64,000 nt of DNA from the NCBI RefSeq assembly GCF_024508335.1, contig NZ_CP101988.1, positions 310,001 to 374,000 on the forward strand, written 5' to 3'. Source of the DNA: Cellulomonas chengniuliangii (GTDB lineage: Bacteria; Actinomycetota; Actinomycetes; Actinomycetales; Cellulomonadaceae). Positions 15,261 through 23,158 of the stretch are shown one piece after another. The notes beneath the pieces are model-generated. The model had not been told where the DNA came from, made no database searches, and saw only the letters and a list, made by a program, of their open reading frames with translations. The translations under genes were made by a program, and so were the position numbers. Numbering within the stretch: position 1 is the first letter of the stretch; each line of letters starts with the position of its first letter.

Positions 15261-16799
15261 ATGCCTGAGGAGACGATCGTCGACAACGCAGGAGGGGCGC
15301 TGGTCCTCGTCCTAGCCCTGGTGGCGGCCGTTGTGGTCGCCTTCGTGGCCGCGGGGATCGTGGCTGTGCTCACCCGGGCCGCGGTGCGGCGCCACGGTGG
15401 CCCACCCGAGCTCACCCGCAAGCTGCGCAAGCCCCTGCGCGCCAACTTCCTCGTCATGGCGCTGTGGACGGGGCTGCGCCTGGCCACCGAGCCAGCCCGG
15501 TGGACCGCCATCACCGAGCACGTCCTGCTCGTCATCTTCATCGCCACGCTCGCCTGGATCGTCGGAGCCCTGGCGTTCGTCGCCGAGGACGTGGCGATGC
15601 GCCGGTTCCGGGTCGACGTGCCCGACAACCGCACCGCCCGACGCGTGCGCACCCAGGTGGCCCTGCTGCGCCGGCTCACGGTGGTGGTGCTGGTGCTGTG
15701 CGCCGCCGCGGGGATCTTGATGACCTTCCCCGGCGCCCGCGGGTTCGGGGCCAGCCTGCTGGCCTCCGCGGGACTGCTGTCCATCGTCGCCGGCCTCGCG
15801 GCCCAGAGCTCGCTCGCGAACCTGTTCGCCGGGGTCCAGCTCGCGTTCACCAACGCCATCCGGGTCGACGACGTGGTGGTCGTCGCCGGGGAGTGGGGCC
15901 GCATCGAGGAGATCACGCTGTCCTACGTCGTCGTCCACGTGTGGGACGACCGCCGGCTCATCATCCCGTCGACCCACTTCACCACCACGCCCTTCGAGAA
16001 CTGGACCCGGCGCGCCACCGACCTGGTCGGGGTGGTCGAGCTCGACCTCGACTGGGAGGCGCCCATCGACGAGATGCGCGGTGAGCTGGCCCGGATCCTG
16101 GCCGGCACCGACCTGTGGGACAAGCGCGTCGGCGTGCTGCAGGTGACCGACGCGACCCAGGGCAACGTGCGCGTCCGGGTGCTGGCCAGCGCCGTCGACG
16201 CCCCGACGCTGTTCGACCTGCGCTGCCACGTGCGGGAGCGGCTCGTCGCGTGGCTGCAGCGGGAGGCGCCGCAAGGGCTGCCGCGCAGCCGCACCGCCTC
16301 CGTGGTGCGGATGGACGAGGGCGACCGCGGCCAGGTCCTCCCGATGGCAGGCGGCCAGCCCAGCGCCGCTCCGCCGCAGCCCGCGCACGTCCCGCCGCGC
16401 GCGGGCCGCCCGGCGGCGGACGCGGCAGAGGCCGACCCTGGCGTGTTCCGGCACACCGTCCGGCTGGGCGGGCGCAACGGCGGCGAGCCTGCCGGGGCGG
16501 ACCTCGACGAGACCCAGGTGCTGACGCCGGCCAGCGAGGCGAACCTGTTCACCGGAAGCCTCGAGGCGCTCGGGCGCTCGCGGGCGTTCTCCGGGCCGGG
16601 CGAGGCCGCCGACGCGGAGCGCGTGCGGAGGAAGGAGGCCAGGGCCGCCGAGGCGGAGGCCGAGGCCCGGGCCGCGGAGCCCAACGCCGACTTCGACGCC
16701 GACGATGCGGGCAGCGGGCTGGACGAGACCGCCGTGATCGACCTGGTCGAGGCCGACGGGCGCGGAGGCGCGGGCGCGGGCTCCGGCTCCCATCGCTGA
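15261..16799 (+). CDS. MscS-family mechanosensitive ion channel
   Basis: The 512-residue protein has about five hydrophobic helices in residues 12-180. The pore-lining helix region reads ASAGLLSIVAGLAAQSSLAN, followed by the MscS beta domain (VDDVVVVAGEWGRIEEITLS and LIIPSTHF). The alpha/beta domain extends to about 340. Residues about 350-512 form a long low-complexity tail rich in Ala, Glu, Pro and Arg that is absent from E. coli MscS. Such channels open under membrane tension to release solutes during hypo-osmotic shock. It is divergent from surE, with 114 bases between starts. Confidence 0.9.
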   Translation: MPEETIVDNAGGALVLVLALVAAVVVAFVAAGIVAVLTRAAVRRHGGPPELTRKLRKPLRANFLVMALWTGLRLATEPARWTAITEHVLLVIFIATLAWIVGALAFVAEDVAMRRFRVDVPDNRTARRVRTQVALLRRLTVVVLVLCAAAGILMTFPGARGFGASLLASAGLLSIVAGLAAQSSLANLFAGVQLAFTNAIRVDDVVVVAGEWGRIEEITLSYVVVHVWDDRRLIIPSTHFTTTPFENWTRRATDLVGVVELDLDWEAPIDEMRGELARILAGTDLWDKRVGVLQVTDATQGNVRVRVLASAVDAPTLFDLRCHVRERLVAWLQREAPQGLPRSRTASVVRMDEGDRGQVLPMAGGQPSAAPPQPAHVPPRAGRPAADAAEADPGVFRHTVRLGGRNGGEPAGADLDETQVLTPASEANLFTGSLEALGRSRAFSGPGEAADAERVRRKEARAAEAEAEARAAEPNADFDADDAGSGLDETAVIDLVEADGRGGAGAGSGSHR

Positions 16800-16967
16800 C
16801 GTCCATGACGTCTCGCCCATCGGACGCCCAGTTGCGGGCCCGCGGAGACCTCGTGACGGTGGATGGGTCCGAAGTCGCCCCCCGCCCTTCGCGCACCCGT
16901 CGCAGAGACACTGCGCCGCGAACCACAGGTCGGGTGGCGTCCTCACCGGAGATCGAGAGGAGCACCC

Positions 16968-17249
16968 GTGCTCACCCTGACCGAGAACGCCCGCAGTGCC
17001 GTTGCCGACCTCACCACCAAGGCGGGCCTGCCCGACTCGGGCGGTCTGCGGATCGCGGAGTCGCCGGATCAGATCGGCAGCTTCGAGCTCTCGCTCGTCA
17101 CCGAGCCCGCACCCGGCGACGACGTGATCCTGGAGGGTCCGGCGCACGTGTTCGTCTCGCCGGAGACGTCCACGACCCTCGCCGACCAGGAACTCGACGT
17201 GGAAGACGCGTCGGGCGGCGCCGGCTTCAAGCTCAGCCCGCAGGCCTGA
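16968..17249 (+). CDS. HesB/IscA-like fold protein lacking cysteines
   Basis: This 93-residue protein starts VLTLTENARSAVADLTTKAG and continues with GGLRIAESPD and a DQELDVEDASGGAGFKLSP ending. The layout follows the A-type iron-sulfur carrier fold (HesB/IscA). However, no Cys occurs anywhere in the protein, so the three ligand cysteines of true carriers are gone. It therefore probably does not carry an Fe-S cluster in the usual way. The GTG has GAGAGGAG upstream, and a strong terminator follows 22 bases after the stop. The fold call is by motif resemblance; the function is unknown. Confidence 0.75.
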   Translation: MLTLTENARSAVADLTTKAGLPDSGGLRIAESPDQIGSFELSLVTEPAPGDDVILEGPAHVFVSPETSTTLADQELDVEDASGGAGFKLSPQA

Positions 17250-17271
17250 GGCCCAGCGCAACCACGCTTCA

Positions 17272-17308
17272 CCGAGGGGCGGCGTCCGATCCGGGCGCCG
17301 TCCCTCGG
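17272..17308 (+). terminator. Hairpin terminator after the HesB-like gene
   Basis: CCGAGGGGCGGCGTCCG pairs with CGGGCGCCGTCCCTCGG with few mismatches and a three-base loop, right after the HesB-like stop. Confidence 0.75.
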
Positions 17309-17379
17309 CGCGTCCCGGCGCGGACGGTGCCTCGTGGGCGGCGTTGGACAACGGGCGCCGCGACCGGTACTGAAGAGGC

Positions 17380-17820
17380 ATGCCTCTCATCGGTGAGTAC
17401 GAGCCCAGCCCTTCCTCCAGGGCCGCCAAGCAGGTCGAGCAGTACGAGAGCTCCGGCGGCACGAAGGGGACGACGATGCGCGGGATGCCCGTCGTCATCC
17501 TCACCACCCGCGGCGCCCGGAGCGGCAAGCTCCGCAAGACGCCGCTGATGCGCGTCGAGCACGACGGCGAGTACGCGGTCGTCGCGTCACTCGGCGGCGC
17601 CCCCAAGAACCCCGTCTGGTACTACAACGTCGTCGCCGACCCGCACGTCGAGCTGCAGGACGGGCCGCAGAAGTGGGACATGGTCGCCCGCGAGGTCACC
17701 GGCGACGAGCGGGCGCTGTGGTGGGAGCGCGCGGTCGAGGCCTACCCCGACTACGCGGACTACCAGACCAAGACCGACCGCGAGATCCCCGTCTTCGTGC
17801 TCCAGCGCGTCACCGACTGA
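17380..17820 (+). CDS. Deazaflavin (F420)-dependent nitroreductase-family protein (DUF385)
   Basis: The 146-residue split-beta-barrel protein has the Ddn/DUF385 hallmarks: [20 protein letters not shown] near 38-57, where the Arg/Lys residues bind the F420 phosphate, then [17 protein letters not shown] near 68-84 and a final VFVLQR strand. Family members reduce quinones, nitro compounds and mycotoxins with F420H2. The ATG has GAAGAGGC upstream. It is flanked by two terminators, so it is probably monocistronic. An F420-using host is consistent with the LLM protein at 7.1 kb. Confidence 0.9.
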   Translation: MPLIGEYEPSPSSRAAKQVEQYESSGGTKGTTMRGMPVVILTTRGARSGKLRKTPLMRVEHDGEYAVVASLGGAPKNPVWYYNVVADPHVELQDGPQKWDMVAREVTGDERALWWERAVEAYPDYADYQTKTDREIPVFVLQRVTD

Positions 17821-17838
17821 GGCGCCGACCCGCGCCAC

Positions 17839-17875
17839 GGAGCGCCGGAAGCCCACACCTGGGCTCCGGCGCTCC
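17839..17875 (+). terminator. Hairpin terminator after the DUF385 gene
   Basis: GGAGCGCCGGAAGCCC pairs with GGGCTCCGGCGCTCC, with one bulged A and a six-base loop, 18 bases after the stop. Confidence 0.75.
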
Positions 17876-17890
17876 GCTACGGTCGGCCGG

Positions 17891-18079
17891 ATGCAGACCA
17901 TCGCGGCAGTCACCGCCTGCGTCTCCGGGCCCGCCGCCTGGGTGCTCACCGCCTACCTGGCGGTCGGCGTGATCATGAACGGCATCTCGCGGAGCAAGCC
18001 CGAGCGGGCCGTCATGGCCCCCGTGGCGTTGGTGCTCGCCGTGTGCTCCCTCATCGTGAGTCGGGGCCCGGCGGGCTGA
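17891..18079 (+). CDS. Small hypothetical membrane protein
   Basis: This is a 62-residue protein with two hydrophobic helices (about 2-29 and 42-57) separated by a basic turn NGISRSKPERA. Codon choice is clearly coding (G/C at almost every third position). The start ATG lies 15 bases after a terminator, with GGTCGGCCGG as a weak site. No family is recognised. A terminator follows within 30 bases, so it is a stand-alone gene. Confidence 0.6.
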   Translation: MQTIAAVTACVSGPAAWVLTAYLAVGVIMNGISRSKPERAVMAPVALVLAVCSLIVSRGPAG

Positions 18080-18105
18080 CCGGGCGTGAAGGTCGTGGCA
18101 TGACT

Positions 18106-18137
18106 GCGCCCTCGGACCCGTCATGGTCCGAGGGCGC
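18106..18137. terminator. 13-bp stem bidirectional terminator
   Basis: GCGCCCTCGGACC (18106-18118) pairs exactly with GGTCCGAGGGCGC (18125-18137) around a six-base loop. It separates the plus-strand small membrane gene from the minus-strand zinc-ribbon gene. Confidence 0.8.
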
Positions 18138-18151
18138 GTCGCCGGAGGTGT

Positions 18152-18385
18152 TCAGTCGTCCGTGACCTGGGCGGCGATGCGGTGGCGCTCGTCGTGGATG
18201 GCCGCGCCAGACTCGACGAGACCCGGCTCGAAGGCCCGGAAGTGGTGGCCGCAGAACAGGAGGGTCAGGCCGTCGGCCGACGGGATCGTCGCCCGGACGT
18301 ATGCCTGCGCGCCGCAACGGTCGCAGCGGTCACCGCGGGTCAGCGCGGTGCTGGGGGCGGGCGCCTCGAGGGTGGGAGCTGTCAT
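18152..18385 (-). CDS. DUF7455-type small zinc-ribbon protein
   Basis: This 77-residue protein has the pair CDRCGAQAYVRA (about 21-32) and FCGHHFRAFEPGL (about 44-56), giving a Cys-x2-Cys / Cys-x-His-His zinc site. It is widespread in actinobacteria, is usually encoded near sigma-factor or topoisomerase genes, and has no known function. Start ATG 18385 gives the standard MTAPTLEAPAPS N-terminus. It is divergent from the GNAT-like gene. Confidence 0.85.
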   Translation of the reverse strand: MTAPTLEAPAPSTALTRGDRCDRCGAQAYVRATIPSADGLTLLFCGHHFRAFEPGLVESGAAIHDERHRIAAQVTDD

Positions 18386-18607
18386 CGGGTGGTACCTCGT
18401 CTCGGTGCGGTGATCGGCCGTGCGACCGGAATCGCGACATCGGCCCCAACTGCCAGCCGGCCGTGGGCATTCCGGTGATGGGGGGAGTTCGCCCACCGGG
18501 GAATCGACGAGGCCAAATGCGCCCGGCAGGCGTCGAAAGACGGTAGACAGGAGGGCCTGTAGCCCGAATTGTCCGACTTGCCGCCACGACGCCCAACGGA
18601 GGACCTC

Positions 18608-19786
18608 GTGCACTTACGGCGTGTCCCGCTGTCCCAGGTGACGGAATCAGATGCCCAGGCCTGGCGGCGACTCGCCGACCTGGCTGTCGAGCCCAACATG
18701 TTCCTGGACCCGCGCTTCCTCATCCCCTCTCGCGCGCGCCCCGAGGCCGACGGCCTGCAGATCGTCGTGGTGGAGGAGGGGGGCCAGTGGCTCGCTGCCC
18801 TGGCCGTCACCACCAAGGAAGTCGCGAACGGCGCCCTGATGCGCGCGGCCACCACCGGCGGGCCCTTCATGACCCCCCACGCCGACCGCCACCACCCCCT
18901 CGTGCGGCGGGGGTACGTCGTCGCCGCCCTCACGGCCCTGCTGCGCGGGATGACCTCCGTGGGGCTGCCCGGCCTCATCCAGCTCCAGCGGTTCCCCGCC
19001 GAGGGGCCGCTCGCGGAGGCGCTCGCCGAGACCGTGGAGCAGACCTCCATGCTGGTCCACGAGCGGCGTCGCGAGGTCACCGCGTTCGCGCACCGCAGCA
19101 GCGTGACCCTCCCGCACGCCGACGCCACCCCAGCCCCAGCCGCCGGCCTCGTGCTGGCCACCAGCCACCTGAGCAAGAGCGGGCGCAAGCAGACCGGGCG
19201 ATCCGTGCGAGGCCTCGAACGGGCCACCGGCGGGCCGCTCGAGGTGCGCGACCGGAGCGCCGACCCAGACGTCGACGAGGAGTTCCTCGACCTGCAGGTG
19301 TCGGGCTGGAAGGGGGACCACGAGCAGGGCGGCGCGGCCCTGCGGCTGGACCCCCGGCACGAGCAGTGGTTCCGGGAGGTCGCCTCCCGGTTCCGGCGGA
19401 CCGGGGACCTGCTCGTCACCGAGCTCACCGGAGGAGGCAAGACGCTGTTCCTCGGCTACGTCCTGCGATCGGGCGGCGCGTGCTTCGGGTTCCTCGACGC
19501 CTACGCCCAGGACCACGCCCGGCACAGCCCAGGCACGATCGGCCGCAACGTCGAGTTGACGCAGGTCTTCCGCGCCACCGACGCGCCGTTCTACGACCCG
19601 GCCTTCGATGCGCGATACGCCGCCGCCGCACGGACCTATCCCGACCGGCGCACCCAGGTCGACCTGCTCATCGCCACCCGAGGACTGACCGCGCGCACCG
19701 TCCTGCGAGCGGCGCCCCTCGCTCGCCGGTGGAGGTCCACCGGCGCGCGGCGGCACACACCCGGCATCGGCGTCGTCCTCACCTGA
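18608..19786 (+). CDS. GNAT/BioF2-like acyltransferase domain protein
   Basis: The 392-residue protein resembles the FemAB/CelD (BioF2-like) double-GNAT family. It has an N-terminal GNAT half, and the segment LQVSGWKGDHEQGGAALRLD in the middle matches the conserved SGWKG motif of that family. The C-terminal half ends with a hydrophobic Val-Val-Leu tail. Such enzymes are often implicated in extracellular polysaccharide or cell-wall amino acylation. GTG 18608 is chosen because GGAGG lies five bases upstream; an earlier start at 18569 has no such site. The substrate is unknown. Confidence 0.75.
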   Translation: MHLRRVPLSQVTESDAQAWRRLADLAVEPNMFLDPRFLIPSRARPEADGLQIVVVEEGGQWLAALAVTTKEVANGALMRAATTGGPFMTPHADRHHPLVRRGYVVAALTALLRGMTSVGLPGLIQLQRFPAEGPLAEALAETVEQTSMLVHERRREVTAFAHRSSVTLPHADATPAPAAGLVLATSHLSKSGRKQTGRSVRGLERATGGPLEVRDRSADPDVDEEFLDLQVSGWKGDHEQGGAALRLDPRHEQWFREVASRFRRTGDLLVTELTGGGKTLFLGYVLRSGGACFGFLDAYAQDHARHSPGTIGRNVELTQVFRATDAPFYDPAFDARYAAAARTYPDRRTQVDLLIATRGLTARTVLRAAPLARRWRSTGARRHTPGIGVVLT

Positions 19787-19894
19787 CGGCGGCACGCGCG
19801 CACACACGGGAGATTGTCGCGCCGGTCAGGCGCGGGACCCCCGTTCGGCCAGCCCGCTCGGGTCGAGACGCGCGACCGGACCAGCCCATCACGG

Positions 19895-19967
19895 TGGGCC
19901 CCGTGGGGCTCGAACCCACGACCCGCGGATTAAAAGTCCGCTGCTCTGCCAACTGAGCTAGAGGCCC
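19895..19967 (-). tRNA. tRNA-Lys (TTT)
   Basis: The minus strand folds as a 73-base cloverleaf. Acceptor GGGCCTC pairs with GGGGCCC, with one G-T pair; the D-arm is AGCTCAGTTGGCAGAGC and the T-arm GTGGGTTCGAGCCCCAC. The anticodon loop CTTTTAA carries TTT. It stands alone on the minus strand. Confidence 0.97.
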
Positions 19968-19969
19968 GG

Positions 19970-20440
19970 GTGGTGAGTGGATTAGCTCGTGGAACCCACC
20001 GGAGAACACCCGTGTCGTTCGCCGGGGCGGTGGGGCCGCCCTGGTGCCGACGGGATCCAAGGTACCGCCTCGTCAGGGGACTGTTCGGCTGGCGTGGGCG
20101 CGCTGGGGGCTGGTCGTGCCGGGTCGGTGGAACCCTCCGGACAACGGTCGTCCTGTTCTGGCTCAACGTCGCGGTGTTCCTGCCGAGCCTGCGGGTACGC
20201 GCGGTGGCCCTGGTGTTGGGCATCATGGGCATCGCCCTCGTGATCGGGCTCGTCTCGTTCGGCTTCGCCATGACCGGCAGCCTGCTGCTGGCCTTCGTGC
20301 ACCAGGCGACGGACCGCTTCCGAGCGTGGCTTCTCGGCGCGGTTGCGCGGCGGGTCGGTGAACCCTCCGAAGACTCGGCAGCCAGCGTGCTGGACACGGA
20401 ACTACCTCAGGCGGGGTTGCTTTCCGCAGCAGACTTTTGA
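19970..20440 (+). CDS. Possible small membrane protein or gene remnant
   Basis: The right half of this frame (about 20150-20400) has strong coding bias, with G or C at nearly every third position. It encodes two hydrophobic helices (LFWLNVAVFLP, then VALVLGIMGIALVIGLVSFG). The left half lacks coding bias and overlaps the tRNA flank, and no start with a ribosome-binding site is visible near 20080-20150. It may be a 5'-truncated gene or a short protein with an unrecognised start. No family is recognised. Confidence 0.35.
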   Translation: MVSGLARGTHRRTPVSFAGAVGPPWCRRDPRYRLVRGLFGWRGRAGGWSCRVGGTLRTTVVLFWLNVAVFLPSLRVRAVALVLGIMGIALVIGLVSFGFAMTGSLLLAFVHQATDRFRAWLLGAVARRVGEPSEDSAASVLDTELPQAGLLSAADF

Positions 20441-20533
20441 ATCCTCAAGTTGAGGATGCCCACGCCCACGGCTATCTCGAACACACCCAGGGCAAGGTCG
20501 TCGTGAACGTCTGACCGCTTCGAAGGAGCCCTC

Positions 20534-20905
20534 GTGAACGTCGCCCTCTGGATCGTCCAGATCCTCCTAGCCCTGTTGTTCTTCAGCGTCGGCGCCATGA
20601 AGGTCATCCAGCCCAAGGACAGGATCGTGAAGTCCCTGGCGTGGGCGGCCGACTTCAGCCCCACCGCGATCAAGCTGATCGGCCTCGTCGAGATCCTCGG
20701 GGCCCTCGGGCTGGTGCTCCCAGCCGCCACGGGGATCGCCACCATGCTGACGCCGCTGGCCGCAGTGGGCCTCGCCATCGTGATGGTCGGCGCGATCATC
20801 ACCCACGCGCGTCGAGGCGAGAGGCTGATGATCGGCGGCAACGTCGGGTGGCTCCTCCTGTCCCTGTTCGTGGCCTGGGGCCGGTTCGGCCCGTACGCGC
20901 TCTGA
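20534..20905 (+). CDS. DoxX-family membrane protein
   Basis: The 123-residue protein has four hydrophobic helices and the DoxX pattern: FFSVGAMKVIQP near 17-28, LIGLVEILGALGLVLP near 47-62, then LTPLAAVGLAIVMVGAI and a GG-containing last helix. DoxX-like proteins are small membrane proteins linked to quinone or redox processes; the role is unclear. The GTG start has GAAGGAG upstream (20522-20528). Length is usual. It is apparently monocistronic. Confidence 0.85.
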   Translation: MNVALWIVQILLALLFFSVGAMKVIQPKDRIVKSLAWAADFSPTAIKLIGLVEILGALGLVLPAATGIATMLTPLAAVGLAIVMVGAIITHARRGERLMIGGNVGWLLLSLFVAWGRFGPYAL

Positions 20906-21272
20906 CCGTGACCCCCCGTTCATGCTCCGGGCGTGGACCTCCGAGGAGCACTGTCATCCGTGCGGTCGTCGTTGCGCCCTCATGTGCGCTTATACGCGGA
21001 GCGCAAGGGGGGAGTTCGCGTAGCCGAGGCGACAGGCGTTTTCGACGGGACTCACGCCAGGGTCGATGCCCGTCGTGCCAATTGTGTTGTGCAGGGTGCG
21101 TTCCGATGAGAGTCACGTGTGGCGGCCGTGCACGCGTGTTGGTCACCGATCGTTCTGACGACCCGGTGACTTGGTGGCCGCGGCGCCTGCTCTGCTCGCA
21201 GTGCAAGCCTGGCCGAGGAGCGAACTGGTCGAGCCCTCGTCTGGCGCCCGCGCGAGGGCGCAGACCCGTACT
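20906..21272. other. Stretch with no convincing gene
   Basis: The base composition is more even than in neighbouring genes and codon bias is poor in all frames. A plus-strand frame around 21100-21250 encodes a Cys-containing peptide with Trp-Trp and Cys-x2-Cys, but it lacks a start site and runs into the antisense of the permease gene. It could be intergenic debris. Together with the permease to its right, it is atypical DNA for this chromosome. Confidence 0.45.
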
Positions 21273-22145
21273 TCAATGCGCCGCTGTGGCTCCAGGAGGA
21301 CGTCCGCGGCCATGTGCTGTGGGCACTGATGTGGGCACTGAATGGAATCGGGCCCGCCACACGAGCCACGCTCCCACCAGGAACGCGACCGTCCACCCGA
21401 GCGTCGCGTACGCGCCGAAAGCCCATGACAAGCCGAGGTGAGGCGGGGCGTACACCGAGCTGTACCTGCCCGCGACGTAGGTCAACGCGTCCAGAAGCGC
21501 GGCCTGGGCTGTACCCGGGATATACGGCGAGACCCAGAACGCCTCCACGATCAACCAGGCGACGCCGATCACTGAGCCAACGAACATGGACTTCGCCACA
21601 GAACCGATGAAGAAGCCCATCGCCGCCCACATGCACAACCCCGCAAGCACCGAGAGCAGGCCCACGCTCAACTCGGCAGGATCGGCTCGGACTGGCTCCA
21701 CGAGCGACACGCTGTCCGGGATTGAGCGCGCCACAGCCACCGTCACGATCGTCGCGCATATCGCGCAGACCAGCAGGACAGTGGCCGTCACCGCAGCCAC
21801 TGCCACGGCGATCAACGCGAACTTCGCCGCGATGAGTCTGCGCCAGCCGCCACTGGCGACGATCGACGTCTCGATGGTGTTCGGGCGGAACTCCTTAGCT
21901 CCCAAAGCCACTCCCAGGAGGAGCCCGACGAGAGGGCTCGTGGTCCCGAGAAGAGTCAGCCCATACATCGCGCTGTTCGGCAGGCCAATAGCGACCGACC
22001 CCGTCCCCACCGCTCCGGCTCGCGCGTCAGCGAGCAAGAACCCCGCCGGGATCGCGTACACCGCGACCGCGCCGACGATGAGCAACGAGAAGGCGACCTT
22101 CCAGGCCGCACGGTGCTTGAGGAGCTCAGCTCGCATATGGACCAC
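21273..22145 (-). CDS. ABC-2-type transporter permease without adjacent ATPase
   Basis: This 290-residue protein has six hydrophobic segments, starting RAELLKHRAAWKVAFSLLIVG. The glycine-rich loop LGVALGAKEFRPNTIETSIV near 80-99 is typical of ABC-2/CcmB-like permeases. The frame is intact, but G/C at the third codon position is clearly lower than in neighbouring genes, suggesting horizontal acquisition. No ATP-binding gene lies beside it on this strand, and the nearest ATPase (23159) pairs with an FtsX permease. GTG 22145 has GGAGAT seven bases upstream; ATG 22136 is an alternative. Confidence 0.7.
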   Translation of the reverse strand: MVHMRAELLKHRAAWKVAFSLLIVGAVAVYAIPAGFLLADARAGAVGTGSVAIGLPNSAMYGLTLLGTTSPLVGLLLGVALGAKEFRPNTIETSIVASGGWRRLIAAKFALIAVAVAAVTATVLLVCAICATIVTVAVARSIPDSVSLVEPVRADPAELSVGLLSVLAGLCMWAAMGFFIGSVAKSMFVGSVIGVAWLIVEAFWVSPYIPGTAQAALLDALTYVAGRYSSVYAPPHLGLSWAFGAYATLGWTVAFLVGAWLVWRARFHSVPTSVPTAHGRGRPPGATAAH

Positions 22146-22423
22146 CAGACATCTCCGCGGTTCGCGCCGGAAGCGATGCAGCGACCCATGTCACGAGCAC
22201 AGCCGTGGGACTGACTGTGTGGGCCGTGCGTAGAAGCTGGGAGATCCCCCAGGCGAGAGTCCAAGCTCGCGGCGGATGCTCTGCCAGCGGAGGTCACTAT
22301 GCCACCTGCCCACGAGGCTGACGGCAGCGCCAGCGCCATCCCGATCGATGCGCGGCGATCGGGTAGGCGAGGAGGGCGCGCACTGCTTGACTCCAGGCAT
22401 GTCTGGCTGCGTAGGCTCGAAAT

Positions 22424-22978
22424 GTGCGATGCCCGCGCGAGCTGCCCCCGTTCGCCGCCTGGCGGTTCGTCGGCGCGGTCGATGGGTTCGAGGTGGTCTA
22501 CCTCGCGTCGGGGAGCCTCCGCGGGCACACCTCCGCCGTTGAGGACGGCCGCGCGCACGCCGTCGCGTACGAGATCACGCTCGACGGGTGGGTCACCCGG
22601 GAGGTGCGCGTCCGCTCGGACACCGTGGACGGGCCCCGCGCCACCGTCCTTGTCAGCGACGGGCACGGCAGGTGGACCGTCGACGGCGCCCCCGCACCGC
22701 AGCTGGAAGGGCTCGTCGACGTCGACCTCGAGGCGTCGGCCTGCACGAACACCCTGCCCGTCCACCGACTGACGATGCCCGTCGGGGAGGTCGTCGCCGT
22801 CGCCGCTGTCTACGTGCAGGCGGCCGACCTCGTCGTGCGGCGGCTCGACCAGACCTACCGGCGTCTCGACGATCACCGGTTCGCGTACACGTCGGAGGGC
22901 GGGTTCGAGGCGGTCCTCACCTACGACGACGCCGCGCTCGTGCTCGACTACCCCGGGATCGCGGCGCGGTTCGCCTAG
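22424..22978 (+). CDS. Putative glycolipid-binding domain protein
   Basis: The 184-residue protein matches the putative glycolipid-binding family (PF06475-type). It is a beta-rich protein with WVTREVRVRSD (about 47-57), a WTVDG strand (about 78-82), LEGLVDVDLEASACTNTLPVHRL (conserved D-x-S-x-C-TNTLP) and, near the C-terminus, a Tyr-rich QTYRRLDDHRFAYTS. The start GTG is one of a few possibilities. The upstream 278 bases show no gene. Biological function is unknown; the fold resembles lipocalin-like binding proteins. Confidence 0.82.
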   Translation: MRCPRELPPFAAWRFVGAVDGFEVVYLASGSLRGHTSAVEDGRAHAVAYEITLDGWVTREVRVRSDTVDGPRATVLVSDGHGRWTVDGAPAPQLEGLVDVDLEASACTNTLPVHRLTMPVGEVVAVAAVYVQAADLVVRRLDQTYRRLDDHRFAYTSEGGFEAVLTYDDAALVLDYPGIAARFA

Positions 22979-23120
22979 CGGGAGGCGTCGTGGTGGTGGC
23001 AGCGCGAGGACGGGCGAGACTCCACCCGCGATGACGGCGAGGAGGGCCTCCATCGAAGGATGGAACCTCTGGAGGGCGTCCTTCCGGGGCTCGATGGGCG
23101 CCCGTCCCGGTTCCTAAGTT

Positions 23121-23142
23121 CGAGATCGACAGCACGATCTCG
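23121..23142 (+). promoter_or_regulatory. 8-bp inverted repeat upstream of the FtsX-type ABC operon
   Basis: CGAGATCG-ACAGCA-CGATCTCG is an exact inverted repeat with a six-base spacer. It ends 16 bases before the ATG of the ATPase gene. It looks like an operator of a dimeric repressor or an mRNA hairpin near the ribosome-binding site AGGGGAG. Neither role can be chosen from sequence. Confidence 0.45.
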
Positions 23143-23158
23143 ACCAGGGGAGCACATC

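Noticed and set aside
21100-21272. A Cys-containing plus-strand peptide (two Trp and Cys-x2-Cys)
   Set aside because: There is no start with a ribosome-binding site. Codon bias is poor and the frame continues into the antisense of the permease gene.
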